Assembly (NCBI GenBank): GCA_009746045.1
Contig: RPFO01000127.1
Location: 462,050 to 526,049 of the forward strand
DNA from: Mesostigma viride
Taxonomy: Eukaryota; Streptophyta; Mesostigmatophyceae; Mesostigmatales; Mesostigmataceae
DNA length: 64,000 nucleotides
Reading direction: 5' to 3'
This document shows positions 21,665 through 34,000 of the stretch, one piece after another; positions within the stretch are counted from its first letter, which is position 1, and each line of letters starts with the position of its first letter. The position numbers and the translations under genes were made by a program. The notes under the pieces are model-generated. The model was not told the DNA's origin, ran no database searches, and was given only the letters and a program-made list of their open reading frames with translations.

Positions 21665-22500
21665 CGGCCGGCTGATTAACAGCCTCTCCGTGATTTGGAC
21701 CAAGATGATCATGCAACATTTGGACAAGGCCAAGTGGGCCCAGGTAGTAGAGGACTACGAAACCCCCCCCCGTGGGGAAGCGCCCGCGTGTGCAAACATA
21801 CGGGAAGCACGCCAGACCGGTCCGGCCCCTACTAGCTAGGGTAGAGAGCTTAGACTAAATGGAGTTTTGATGTTGTAGATAGATGTTGTAGATAGATTAG
21901 ACCGGTAGGACTGTTTGCATCCATCCATCCATCCATCCATCCATCCATCCATCCATCCATCCATCCATCCATCCATCCATCCATCCATCCATCCATCCAT
22001 CCATCCATCCATCCATCCATCCATCCATCCATCCATCCATCCATCCATCCATCCATCCATCCATCCATCCATCCATCCATCCATCCATCCATCCATCCAT
22101 CCATCCATCCATCCATCCATCCATCCATCCATCCATCCATCCATCCATCCATCCATCCATCCATCCATCCATCCATCCATCCATCCATCCATCCATCCAT
22201 CCATCCATCCATCCATCCATCCATCCATCCATCCATCCATCCATCCATCCATCCATCCATCCATCCATCCATCCATCCATCCATCCATCCATCCATCCAT
22301 CCATCCATCCATCCATCCATCCATCCATCCATCCATCCATCCATCCATCCATCCATCCATCCATCCATCCATCCATCCATCCATCCATCCATCCATCCAT
22401 CCATCCATCCATCCATCCATCCATCCATCCATCCATCCATCCATCGGGGTTAATGCTTCGTGACTCCCCAACGGGAGCACGATCTATTTAAGTAATTAAT
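21665..22500 (+). mobile_element. LINE B 3' end with hairpin and tail
   Basis: Resumes the LINE C-terminal region and 3' UTR seen in LINE A, including the AAGGCCAAGTGGGCCCAGG block and TAGACCGGTAGGA. After the CCAT array it finishes with GGGGTTAATGCTTCGTGA, the hairpin at 22464-22477 and an A/T tail. Confidence 0.8.
21919..22446. repeat. (CCAT)n tetranucleotide array, ~525 bp
   Basis: About 130 nearly perfect units. The same place in the LINE A 3' UTR has only a few copies of this unit, so the array arose by expansion inside the LINE tail. Reading frames of MDGW or HPSI repeats are compositional. Confidence 0.97.
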
Positions 22501-22509
22501 GATATCTCA

Positions 22510-22600
22510 GCAGTCAGCGCTCAATCCTGTCATCATGGGATGGAAGATCATCATGGCTATACAAGCGCTACTAGGGCATGGCTTCTCAACAGATTTAAAA
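22510..22600 (-). mobile_element. Fragment of LINE E family 3' region
   Basis: Resembles 53495-53570 (shared GGATGGAAGATCATC/CAGC and GCATGGCTTCTCAACAG-type sequence). DNA from 22600 to 23045 shows no gene. Confidence 0.5.
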
Positions 22601-23626
22601 TGATGTTTAAAAGATTTAACATGGTGTGCCCTAGCTTGGGGAGTGTCTTGGTGATTAGCGTTGTTAATATTGTGATAAAAGAGCCAAAATGGTGACAAAT
22701 GCAGGCAAATGTCACCATTTTGGGCTCCGTATGATCTGAATTTTTGCACATGAGTTTTGGGGACCCTGTGGACATCAGGTGTTGGCATGATGACAATAGG
22801 TTTGGGTGTCATTCTGACATTGTTTGTTGGATGTACTATTAATTAAAAATTGCCATTTATGACAAATGCTAGCAAAATTTTGCTAGCATTTGTCACTAAT
22901 TAGGGCTCCAAATGCTCTAGAACTTTGTACAAGGTCAGAAAAGCTATTATTATTCGTCACGGCTGCAAAGTTACAACATAAATTAATCTGAGTTGAATTG
23001 TTGTGTCTAGGCAAGGGCAAGTGGTGTATGTGGCCAGTTTTGGCCTTGGAGGACAGTGAGTCGAGGACACTAGCACTGTACTGAGCACGTGCAGACGTGG
23101 CTTGACTGCCTGGCAATCGAGGCCCGTGTGGTGGGGCTTGAGGTCGGCAAGACTGAGACCGAGGCTCTAGCTGGCGATTGGGCTCACTCAGCCCCCGCCC
23201 GACCTCTTTCTCCTTGATGGCTCTCAAGTCCTGTATCGGGACGTACCGCGTCAAGCTGTAGCTTCCCAGCTGCGGGGCCGACGTGGACCACCGTCTCTCG
23301 CCTGGCACGCCTTGCGCCAATACCGGGCCCTGTGGCGCAAGCCCTTAATTGGGCAAGCTAGAGAAACAGGACCTGTTTAGGTTAAGGTCCTGGTCCTCCC
23401 TGTTCTTACGTTCGGGGCCGACACGTGGACTCTCACTGCCGACTGTTACGTCGCGTAACAATCCGTTACTGTTACGGACGTAAATTAGGTCCTTTGCCTC
23501 AGTCGTTCCTGGGTTAATACGTTTAGCTTGTACTGTTGGACACTGTTGTCCCGGTACTGTGGTGCAATTGGCGCCGCGCCGCGTACTTTAGTAGTGGTCC
23601 TTATCCTTCGTGTAGTAGAATCGTTG

Positions 23627-24072
23627 TCAAGGAGACAACCAGCGCAGGCCAGAAATCGGGAGAATCCGGACCATGGTAGCTCGAGCCTGCCGTTATCTTG
23701 TCCGCGTGTTCGAGTCGTTCAGGATGATGAAGATGAATGGTGATGGAAATGTGTATCCTTGTGCATTGAAATTATGGCTGGCTTACGTGTAGAGCGACTA
23801 GATGACCTAGACGGTGGGGCCGGAAACAGCATGCTTGATCAGGGCGTGTGTGTGTTTTGAGCCTAACTGGCCGGGAGTGTCTAGTGGTGAGCACCATTGC
23901 TGCGATCGCTCTCCCACCATTTACGAGGAAATACCCGCAAATGGAAAACCACTGAAAAGGTCTAGCTAGTCAGTCATCACGTTAGCCATGCCATGCATGA
24001 TTCCAAACGTCCAAGTTAACTGCACACAGTGCAAAGGCAAAAAGCCGGAGGACAGCAATTTCAAATGTGCAC
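23627..24072 (-). mobile_element. Penelope-like element 3' tail fragment
   Basis: High similarity to 39926-40370, beginning at the shared end motif AGGAGACAACCAGCGCAGG. It is 5'-truncated and contains no RT coding. The remaining LTR part (24073-24332) shows no gene. Confidence 0.85.
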
Positions 24073-24336
24073 TTTCAATTGTAGTGGACCAGCATGAATC
24101 TGTGTATCTGTCGGCGAGGGCCATGCATGTCGGCCCGAGCATGCTGGACCGTTGGTGATCATTTATATGCACGACCTACCCCTCGTGGGGGCACTCGGCG
24201 TGTGTTAATGAATTGACACATATAGCTAGGGTCATGGCAGTGTATAATAGTAGTGTTTCCTTCGCTATCCTGGAGTAAACAGGTTGTGGTTGAATGGCCT
24301 ATCATGGCATATTACAGTCGTACTTATGTTAATTAA

Positions 24337-26025
24337 CCCCTAAATGGTCTGAGATCCTGCCGATAAATCGGCTGGATCTTCACAATTTTGCAAACCAGAT
24401 GCCATCCAACCTACCCATATCCAATGGCTGTCCTTGGGGGCCAAGCATGTCCATGAGTTGCCCTTCGGGTTGGTATATCACAACCTCACATATATGCAGG
24501 GTAGGCCATGTTTAACTGCCGTCAAAGTCAGGGGGGTCAAGACGCGCGTTTTCATTTTTGGTAGAATGTGCATTTTGAATTATGTTATAAGACCTAGGCA
24601 CCTACCACTTCAGGGATGATAAACAATTAGTTGCTGAACAGCTTGAGCCATTGGGGTCATCATTTGGGTGGGTATACCAGCAGTTACACCCAGTACAGCC
24701 CATAGGGGTACCGTTGGTAAAAAGCAACCAAGGGAGTAGGGGTGGGCATACGACCTCCTAATATGGCCACCAACCATGCCAAACAATACATTTCCCTTCC
24801 ACAATGATGGGGAAACATAACTGCATCATCACACTGCCCTTACATGGCACCTATGTGCAGGTGCCACCTTGTCCATGCACGTAGGTAACGTGGTACGGAC
24901 ACCCTACGCAAGGCATGCATTCTAGGAGGCAGCCACCAACAAACTAGTGGTGTTGAGCCTATTTCAGCCTGCCCTAGCAAGGATAAACTAGGCCTAAGCT
25001 GCTATAGCTTGCCAGGTGATGGCCAGCACACCTGGTGGCACATGCTGTCAATGGGAAGCTTTTACTCACCAGTTACGTGCTTGATGATGCCACAGAGACC
25101 AGCCAACTGCCTCACACTCATGCAATATGTGTATGGGAAATGTATAACAAACATATATGGAGGTATTCAAACCCATACAGCCTCTAAAACTTATCACCAT
25201 CACCCTGTGGCAGGTCAACTGACTGAGGGAAGCATCTAAGAATGGTGTTTTAGAAAGGGGCCAGGCCAGGGTCAAGAAAGAGCATGAATAGTGCAAAAAG
25301 AATGTGCTACACAAGCTAGAACGTATATATAAATGTCAAACATCGATAGGAAAACGATGCTTAAGCTTTACCAGGCATGGATGGCGTTACCTTGGCCCAG
25401 GCGGTGGCCGCAAAATGGCGCATTTCGGCACACCAAAGCTGTGCAGCATGGTCGCTGGATTCGGCGATTTCTGGCCACCCTTGCACGTTTACGACTACTA
25501 TGTATCATAAAAAGTAAAAAGAAACCGATATATCCTTTAAAATACGCCGGAAAGGTATTGCTGTCAACGTTTCTATCGTCCGGCCTGATCGCAGTTTTTT
25601 CCAGCAAGAACGCTGCCGACACCTATCAAATGGCATTCCCGCGAACCAAAAATTGGCCTGTATGATCTTTAGGACGTTTAAAATCAATATCCTAAGTTTG
25701 GACAGAAAATTCGAACGCAAACGTAAATGCCATGCGTGGGCGCAAGCCGCCATGGCCAGGTCGTCGTTTTCCGGAATGCACGTTGTACGTGAAAAAGTAC
25801 CCTGACCCCTTGTACTTTGACCGGCCAGAACACCTGTTAAACTTTGTCAAAAGTATGCAAACCCTAGTACCATGCTGTGAAGAATTTTATAAACTTCCGA
25901 TCTTCTCAGCTAAACGTTTCCTAATTCTCAATAGATTTCGCGGCATCTGGTCCCCCGAGAAGGGGCCGATGCATCGGCTGGAACTCGATTTTTGGCGGAA
26001 AATCGGCAGCAAGACCATTTAGGGG
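24337..26025 (+). mobile_element. TTAA element copy 1 (piggyBac-like ends), ~1.69 kb
   Basis: TTAA target copies at 24333-24336 and 26026-26029 flank inverted ends CCCCTAAATGG..CCATTTAGGGG. This copy is inverted relative to the other three. It carries only short frames (60-110 aa), conserved between copies because the copies are young; no DDE transposase motif was recognised. TTAA duplication plus CCC-type ends suggest a non-autonomous piggyBac relative. Confidence 0.75.
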
Positions 26026-26935
26026 TTAATGCACTGAGATCCAGCTCGTCACGTTCGTCTTTCGCACAGGGATTATAAGTAGAGGCGGCCTTACTAATTT
26101 AGGTAGTATTAGGCGTGGGTTAGGTAGAGGCGGAGGTAGAGAACAGAGCCGCAACACCGACCTTGCCAACAAGCTGTCCAGATGGCGCGGTCACCAACAT
26201 GCTGCGGTCAATTTTTCGTGTAGGATACGGTGCTCATGAATGTCCACAAGTTGCTCATACCGGGCCCTGTGACGCAAGCCCTTGGGCAAGATAGAGAGAC
26301 AGGGCCTGTTTAAGGTCCTGGTCTAGCTTCCCTGTTCTTACGTACAAGGCCGAGACGTGGACCCTCACTGCCGACCTTGCCAGAAAGATGGTCGGCGCGG
26401 TCACCAGCACCATATCACCAGCACCATGCATTAAGCAACGGCGCCTGCAGCTAGTAGGCCGGGCACTTAGCTCGCACCAACCAGGTAGACACATCACGGG
26501 GCCCCCCCGCGGGACTGCGCCCAGCTCAGCCTGCATGGCCGGCACCTTCTTACGTGCATGGGCCGGGCCCCGCAATGCTAGACGCCGCAATTAAGGCGCC
26601 CGCACCTTCAAAGAACAGCCAGTAGAGGACATGGGGGGGCTAGGCCTCTCCGTAATTTGGAATAAGTTAGATGATGGACTAGGCCAAGTGGGCCCAGGTC
26701 ATAGAGGACTGACAACGAGCCCCCTCCCGTGGGGAAGCGCCCGCATGTTTCAAACGCGGGAAGCACGCTAGACAGGACCCCTAGTAGGGTAGAGAGCTTA
26801 GAATAATAGAGTTGGCTTGATGTTGTAGATAGACTAGACCGGTAGGATTGCGTGTCCCCATGATTCCATCCATCCCTCGGGGTTAATGCTTCGTGACTTT
26901 CCAACGGAAGCACGAGTTTAATTCATTAATTAATC

Positions 26936-28847
26936 GGGGAGGGTCCCATGGAAATGTATCAAAACTGAAGCCCCCTAATAACTACAGAAATGCAACTGAC
27001 AACCACTGAATGATGTTTGGGGACCATAAACATGATGTTTGGGCATGCATACCACCACTTGTTGGGGGTACTACCCCCAGCCATACACCGGCTATGAGCT
27101 AAAAATAGAAAAAAACGCTGTCCGGGGCACATCTTGCCCAGAACAGTGGGATAACCAGTTGCATGAAAAAAGTAATACCCATATAAAAATGTCATGGGAC
27201 ATGGTTTCTACCTAATTGGATCAACAAAATCAGCACATCCCTTTGAGTTATTAATTTTGGGGCCAAAAATACGCTTTTTTAGGCGGGGCGTCCCCATACA
27301 CATGCACTCATAACACATCAATTAGGCCTGAAAAGCACAAGTCAAATTCTGTCATGACCATAGAAGGCACTGTCAAAGTTTGGTGGCATTCTGAGCTCAG
27401 CTGTAGCAGTTATTAATTTTGGCAGTTGGCCTCCTGTGCAGACGCTAAGGAAGGCATTAGTGAGTATCAAGGCTCACTAACACTTCCTATGCCATCCAAA
27501 AGGCTCCTGACCATGCCCAATTCGACCACAATGTACAAGGAGGTGCCTGGGCACGTCATGTGCCCTTGCCTTACCTCGACACGGGCAACCTGTTGCGTGT
27601 GTGCACAACAATGAGGCAGGTAGCTCTACATGCCTAGCCGACACTTCTAAAGCATATTCCAGGTTTATGGTATGGGCATCATCCCAAAACCAAGCTCAAA
27701 CACACCCTAGAAAGCCATATCCACTAATTGCCCAACAAGGGTAACAACAGACAGTCCACAGAGAAAGCAGAATTTTCATACATGCTGATTGCCAAGGCTA
27801 GTCTCACCATGGTTACCTTGCCTTGCTAGCATATGAATTAGGGCTCTCCCATTTTAGTGGGAGAAAGGCCAACAAGACAACGATAACCCCTACCTACGTG
27901 CAGTTCCACCCATGCAGTATGCCCCTCAGAAAAACCACTGCCACCTTTCTTTCCAGCGCAATTGTTTGCCAAGAAACAAACTCAAGCTTGTGAGCCTCTA
28001 ACCACAATGAAGCCTCTGCTAATAAGAAAGGCCGCGTCAATATTCACACAAAACTGAGTCTGTTAGCAATCTCCTTGCAAGAAACCACTCAGCAAATCCC
28101 TGACAACTTGACGATATGCCACGGCCACGCTTTGACACGTCCCAGCCATGCAACATACATAAAAACCACTGAAAGGTGCCAGGAATCTGGCGATGCGCAG
28201 CACGGAATGGCATTATACCTGGCACTAACTGCACGGAAAAAAGCCGAAAACTTGCGTTGATAACCCATAAAGGAAGCGAAACATTCATAGGGTCACGTTG
28301 ATCACACGATCGTACCATTACCGGAATTGTCCTTCGCCCAGCGGCGCAAGAAAGAACAACCTTCCATGGAATAATAAGACGCGCATCCCGCGAGCCTGGA
28401 GAGTGTCTTACCGATCATGACGGAAATCTTGCCGAAACCCAGCAATTTTTTTAAAGCTTTACCAATACCAAATTAAACGCATCCTTGACGCTAGGTAAAG
28501 CCCATAAAACCTGACAATCACCGCCGCCAGCGTGCATTCTAATTTATATTCCTCTCGACGAAAACATCAGATTGGACCCCCGTGGCGATGGTCATCAATA
28601 AAATCATCGACACTGCAAAAAACGCGAACTCTGCTACGAAGTAGTATCATTTACTCATCGTCTTTAAGATTCGCTCAGTTTCTCTGCATTCCGCGAGCTA
28701 TCTTTTTCTACTCTGCCTGAAAGCACGTCGCCATGGCCAGCTCCGGTAGGGGTGCGCGCAGTCGCGCACCGTGCACCACTTTTTCACGGTACGGACGGGT
28801 ACCGCGAATTTTTCGGCGCCAAAAATATTCGCGCCGGGACCGTCCCC
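26936..28847. mobile_element. GGGGA-TIR element F1, 1.9 kb
   Basis: Inverted ends GGGGAGGGTCCC (left) and GGGGACGGTCCC (right, reversed); TTAA follows on the right, and TTAA lies two bases away on the left. Its left part resembles 31.05-31.3 and 38.7-39.2 kb (GGGGACCATAAAYATGAT). No transposase was seen, so it is presumably non-autonomous. Confidence 0.62.
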
Positions 28848-29345
28848 TTAAGTTGGGTCGAATAGGATTTCGGCGTTTCTAGTTCAATGTAGTTCACAAC
28901 AGTATGTCTTAGTATTAAAAAATTAAATTAAATTATAACATGCCTCCGTGGGGAGGTCATGTAGCACATATTCCATGATGGGGTGGAGGAAGCCGCGTGA
29001 TCGAACTATATCCTAACTGTACTAGGCTATCTAGAAAATCCTAACTATGTACACTACTAATCAAAACGCCTCCGCCGCTTGGGGGGAGGTGGCTTGCCCA
29101 CAGGGTCGGGCGTGTGCGCCTTGACAATCTTCTTCCACCGCGTCTTGTCCTGCATGGCAGTCCAGAGACGGGAGAGAGAGTGGATGCGGTGCTCAAACTG
29201 GGCTGGGACCACTGACTAGGTCGTCCAGCAACATCTGAACGTAGTTCGTGACAGGTTTCCCTACCCTTTTGGGAATGTCCTCGGGGCCAGTCTTAGTATC
29301 TTTAGTTCAAATTAGTAGAATTTGGTAGAGTCTTTCACGCCTTAA
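28848..29345. repeat. Second copy of the CACGCCTTAAGTTGGG repeat, split
   Basis: Matches 14185-14300. It is interrupted by a LINE fragment (28916-29289) and then, at TTAA 29342-29345, by two elements. The remainder continues at 35313-35376. Confidence 0.65.
28916..29289 (-). mobile_element. LINE F 3' fragment with 10-bp target duplication
   Basis: 374 bp matching the 3' end of the LINE at 47.8-48.94 kb, including the C-terminal codons, the hairpin CCTCC-CCAC-GGAGG (28943-28956 in reverse) and the AATTTAATTT tail. It is flanked by GTCTTAGTAT at 28906-28915 and 29290-29299. Confidence 0.9.
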
Positions 29346-31044
29346 CCCCTAAATGGTCTGGCTGCCGATTTTCCGCCTAAAACTGAGTTACAGCCGACAC
29401 GTCGGCCCCTTCTCGGGGGACCAAATGCCGCGAAAACTATTGAGAATTAGGAAACGTTTAGCTGAGAAGATCGAAAGTTTATAATTTTCCTCACAGCATG
29501 GTACTAGGGTTTGCATACTTCTGACAAAGTTATAGAGGTGTTCTGGCCGGTCAAAGTACAAGGGGTCAGGGTACTTTTTCACGTACAACGTGCATTCCGG
29601 AAAACGACGACCTGGCCATGGCGGCTTGCGCCCACGCATGGCATTTACGTTTTCGTTAGAATTTTCTGACCAAACTCAGGAAATTGATTTTATACGTCCT
29701 AAAGATGATACAGGCCAATTTTTGGTTCGCGGGAATGCCATTTGATAGGTGTCGGCAGCGTTCTTGCTGGAAAAACCTGCGATCAGGCCGGACGATAGAA
29801 ACGTTGACAGCAATACCTTTCCGGAGTATTTTAAAGGATATATTGGTTTCTTTGTACTTTTTATGATACATATTAGTCGTAAACGTGCAAGGGTGGCCAG
29901 AAATCGCCGAATCCAGCGACCATGCTGCACAACTTTGGTGTGCCGAAATGCGCCATTTTGCGGCCACCGCCTGGGCCAAGGTAACGCCATCGATGCCTGG
30001 TAAAGCTGAGTTATCGTTTTCCTATCGATGTTTGACGTTTATATATACGTTCTAGCTTGTGTAGCACATTCTTTTTGCATTATTCATGCTCTTTCTTGAC
30101 CCTGGCCTGGCCCCTTTCTAAAACACCCTTCTTAGATGCTTCCCTCAGTCAGTTGACCTGCCACAGTGTGATGGTGAAAAGTTTTAGAGGCTGTATGGGT
30201 TTGAATACCTCCATATATGTTTGTTATACATTTCCCACACACATATTGCATGAGTGTGAGGCAGTTGGCTGGTCTCTGTGGCATCATCAAGCATGTAACC
30301 GGTGAGTAGAAGCTTCCCATTGTCAGCATGTGCCACCAGGTGTGCTGGCCATCACCTGGCAAGCTATAGCAGCTTAGGCCTAGTTTATCCTTGCTAGGGC
30401 AAGCTGAAATAGGCTTCAAATCACTAGTTTGTTGGTGGCTGCCTCCTAGAATGCATGCCTTGCGTAGGGTATCCGTCCCACGTTACCTACGTGCATGGAC
30501 AAGGTGGCACCAGCACATAGGTGCCATGTAAGGGCAGTGTGATGATGCAGTTATGTTTCCCCATCATTGTGGAAGGGAAATGTATTGTGTGGCATGGTTG
30601 GGGGCCATATTCGTAGGTATTAGTAGGTAGTATGCCCACTCCTACCCCCTTGGTTGCTTTTTACCAACGGTACCCCTATGGGCTGTACTGGGTGTAACTG
30701 CTGGTATACCCACCCAAATGATGACCCCAATGGCTCAAACTGTTCAGCAACTAATTGTTTATCATCCCTGAAGTGGTAGGTGCCTAGCTCTTACAACATA
30801 ATTCAAAATGCACATTCTACCAAAAATGAAAACGCTCGTCTTGACCCCCCTGACTTTGACGGCAGTTATACATGGCCTACCCTGCATATATGTAAGGTTG
30901 TGATATACCAACCCGAAGGGCAACTCATGGACATGCTTGGCCCCCAAGGACAGCGATTGGATATGGGTGGGTTGGATGGCATCTGGTTTGCAAAATTGTG
31001 AAGTTACAGCCGATGCATCGGCAGTATTTCTGCCCATTTAGGGG
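29346..31044 (-). mobile_element. TTAA element copy 2, 1.70 kb
   Basis: Complete copy with ends CCCCTAAATGG and CCATTTAGGGG and with TTAA on both sides (29342-29345, 31045-31048). The right-hand TTAA is also the left target of the next element. Short conserved frames only. Confidence 0.8.
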
Positions 31045-31048
31045 TTAA

Positions 31049-34000
31049 GGGGAGGGGACACCCCTAAAGTGCACTTATCTGGAAAACATACCTACGCATG
31101 AGATAATAATTCAGTGATAATTGGGGACCATAAATATGATTTTTTTTAAAAATTCCAACAGTACTAGCCCCCACCGGCACATACCGGTTACGCGCTAAAA
31201 AAAGAAAAAGACGCTATTTTAGTCACATTTTCCCTAGCCGGGAAAATGGGCCTGCATATTGGGACCAAATCATATATTCATGTCCCACGTAGCTCCCACA
31301 AAAACCAGCATCTTCATTAAAACAATAAGTGGAAGCATACATGTGACACTAATTGACATGCCCGGAGGCACGCCGTTCAAGGCCCTTCATGAAGTACGTT
31401 GCCCTAGAGGCAACCAAGACAAGGGTGGGTGGGTGGGGAGCAAAGAAAGAGGCCGACAAAACCAGCCAGAGCGGCTTTTAGTCGCAAAACCTCCCTTATC
31501 CCTAGCTAACTGACGTCATTAAACCCTTATGTTCAGTGATACTAGTAAGACGCTAACCGTACAGACCGGGGGTAGAATATCCCGAATCTGCACGGCTAGT
31601 ATTATTAAATAATGCGTAGGTTGTTCTTTTCAGGGGCACTGCACCTCACGCCCCGTTCCGCCCGGGTATAATCAACCCAAGCGCGGAACGCACATTTTAT
31701 TTAATTCATTTTTCAACCATGCACTATATTGCATCTACTAATCACAAAAGCTCTAGCCAAACAGCTACGAGAAAACACTACGACCTCTAAGCCGCTCATC
31801 CAGCGGCCTCTTGTTCCCGCATTCACGTATAGAAGAAACTCCGTTCAAAGAACCCCGATTCATGTCCCACGTAGCTCCCACAAAAACCAGCATCTTCATT
31901 AAAACAATAAGTGGAAGCATACATGTGACACTAATTGACATGCCCGGAGGCACGCCGTTCAAGGCCCTTCATGAAGTACGTTGCCCAATCACCCCCGCCC
32001 TGGCTTTCCCTTGAAGCCGCACTCCACCTTGCTCGTTGTCACAAGTGACCGCCCTGCCGCAAAACGGGAGCCCCCCCACATCGGGAGGCGTGTGCCCGGC
32101 GGCTGTGGATGCATGGCCAGGCCCAAAAAGGCCTAGCGCATTTGCACTGCGATTGCGCACGGCCAGCCTATCATGACCCCTCTCGGGGCCCCGAGTCGGT
32201 ACCGCTATGGCCGTCTCCCCATAGACCCGGGGTGCTTCGAGAAAAAACGTGGACCTAGCCCAGGCCCCGCCAACCCGGATGCCCGAGGCCACAGCCCCAG
32301 GCACCTGGCTGAACGAGAGTCCGTTCAGCCAAGACCGCATTCCCCCCCGAGGTTTCTATGCGTGGGGAAAAAATTTCTAGCTTAGGCGCTTTTCCCATCG
32401 CCGTCCCCAGCCCCGGCCAACCACCCCCCCTCGGCGGAAGGCAATTGCAAAGTTTGCTGGCCAGCAGCAATTTCCGAAGAAAAAGCCGCAGGCCGCGGAC
32501 CGAGACACGGGTCGCCAGTGCCAGCCATCCGGCGGCTCCAACCCGGGGTGTGCACAAGCATCCCCAGGTACGGAGCACCAGCTCGCGCACTGGGCCGACC
32601 AAGCGACAGTTGAGCACCTGTCACGGCATCCGGCCCACCAAAGACCCCAAGCTGGGGAAAAGGTGCGGACCGGAGGTAATCATTTTCTTTTCTTTTAGTT
32701 AACCGGGCGAGGAACTACGCCTGGCCGGTTAACAACTGGAAGTCTCACCACTGGCCAAGTGGCCGGTGCAACCAGTGCTTTTGGGATTTTGCTCCGCAGC
32801 ACCCATAGCTGCGGCTGCCGCCGCAACGACAACCAGCAAAGAAAGAGGCCGACAAAACCAGCCAGAGCGGCTTTTAGTCGCAAAACCTCCCTTATCCCTA
32901 GCTAACTGACGTCATTAAACCCTTATGTTCAGTGATGCTAGTAAGACGCTAACCGTACAGACCGGGGGTAGAATATCCCGAATCTGCACGGCTAGTATTA
33001 AATAATGCGTAGGTTGTTCTTTTCAGGGGCACTGCACCTCACGCCCCGTTCCGCCCGGGTATAATCAACCCAAGCGCGGAACGCACATTTTATTTAATTC
33101 ATTTTTCAACCATGCACTATATTGCATCTACTAATCACAAAAGCTCTAGCCAAACAGCTACGAGAAAACACTACGACCTCTAAGCCGCTCATCCAGCGGC
33201 CTCTTGTTCCCGCATTCACGTATAGAAGAAACTCCGTTCAAAGAACCCCGATTTCCATGTAGTTCCCCCACTTTTGAGAAAGTCTGCCTAATTGGGACCA
33301 AGAAATAAGCAAGGATGCACATGTTATTAAATTTCCCGCAAAACAGGTCCTTTTTTAATGAAAAAAAATCAAATCAAATCATAAACACTTCAAAAATTGT
33401 CATACAATATATTTTCAAATACTAGAGAGGGGGGGACATGCAGCCCCATAATTTCAGGTCATTCTGACAACCACAGCTCAAGTTATTAACGTTCATAGGT
33501 TGTCACCAGTGACGAAGCTAGAGTTAAGGGAGGTTTTAGCCAGTATTTAACCACACTAACACCCCTTGACACATCTAAGCCACGTGAAAACTGGCCAAAC
33601 CACATGCTACCATCCTCTGCACATATGGTTCCTCCTATGTTCAAGGTTTGACGACATTCTGACAAGAATTGCCCAAGTTACAACCATTCCCAGACGGCCA
33701 CCCATGTAGACGGTACAAGGAAATTGAGAGTAACCATTCAGCCACACTAGCACCTCCTTCTTCATCAACGACAACTGCAAACTGACCAAAGCACACGTAA
33801 TTAACTCTTGCACGCTGACGGCAACGCATGCTCAATGTGGGGGGTTATTGTGACAAGAACTACTCAAGTTGATGGGTTTCCTATATGACCACCTGACAAG
33901 GCGCTAAGGACCACTCAGTAAGTTAGTAACCCCACAACGCCACTTCATATGCCATCCAATATGCACCAAAACAATGCTGAGTATGTTTACAAAGTACAAA

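Larger units (their letters stand above)
14931..22500 (+). mobile_element. Decayed LINE B, interrupted by three later events
   Basis: A plus-strand non-LTR retrotransposon with an upstream basic/Pro-rich protein region, an apurinic-type endonuclease, reverse transcriptase, and a 3' UTR ending in a CTCCC-CAAC-GGGAG hairpin (22464-22477) and an A/T tail. It is broken by LINE A (15705-16785, opposite strand), by a ~1.75-kb insertion (19905-21660) and by the CCAT expansion (21920-22446). Many frameshifts and stops make it inactive. The 5' limit is uncertain. Confidence 0.75.
23444..26156. mobile_element. Solo-LTR-like element in LINE C, itself interrupted
   Basis: Starts TGTTACGTCGCG and ends GCCGCAACA. 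It is flanked by the 5-bp repeat CCGAC (23439-23443 and 26157-26161), and the LINE sequence is continuous when it is removed. After subtracting the Penelope fragment and the TTAA element, about 570 bp remain. No internal retroviral-type genes are present. Confidence 0.62.
23050..26937 (+). mobile_element. LINE C (family A/B), split by nested insertions
   Basis: The LINE RT region 23050-23443 (HVQTWLDCLAIEAR type, many indels) continues at 26157 after the nested insertion. At about 26262 the sequence jumps back to an earlier RT position, so two LINE fragments are joined. The 3' end has a hairpin CTTTC-CAAC-GGAAG (26897-26910) and an AATTAAT tail to 26935. Inactive. Confidence 0.72.

Noticed and set aside
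21836-22480. MDGW and HPSI repeat proteins of 180-214 aa
   Set aside because: Translation of a CCAT microsatellite in a LINE 3' UTR.
24337-26025. Conserved 80-140-aa frames in the four TTAA elements as real genes
   Set aside because: The same short frames recur only because the copies are recent; they overlap on both strands and no transposase motif was recognised.
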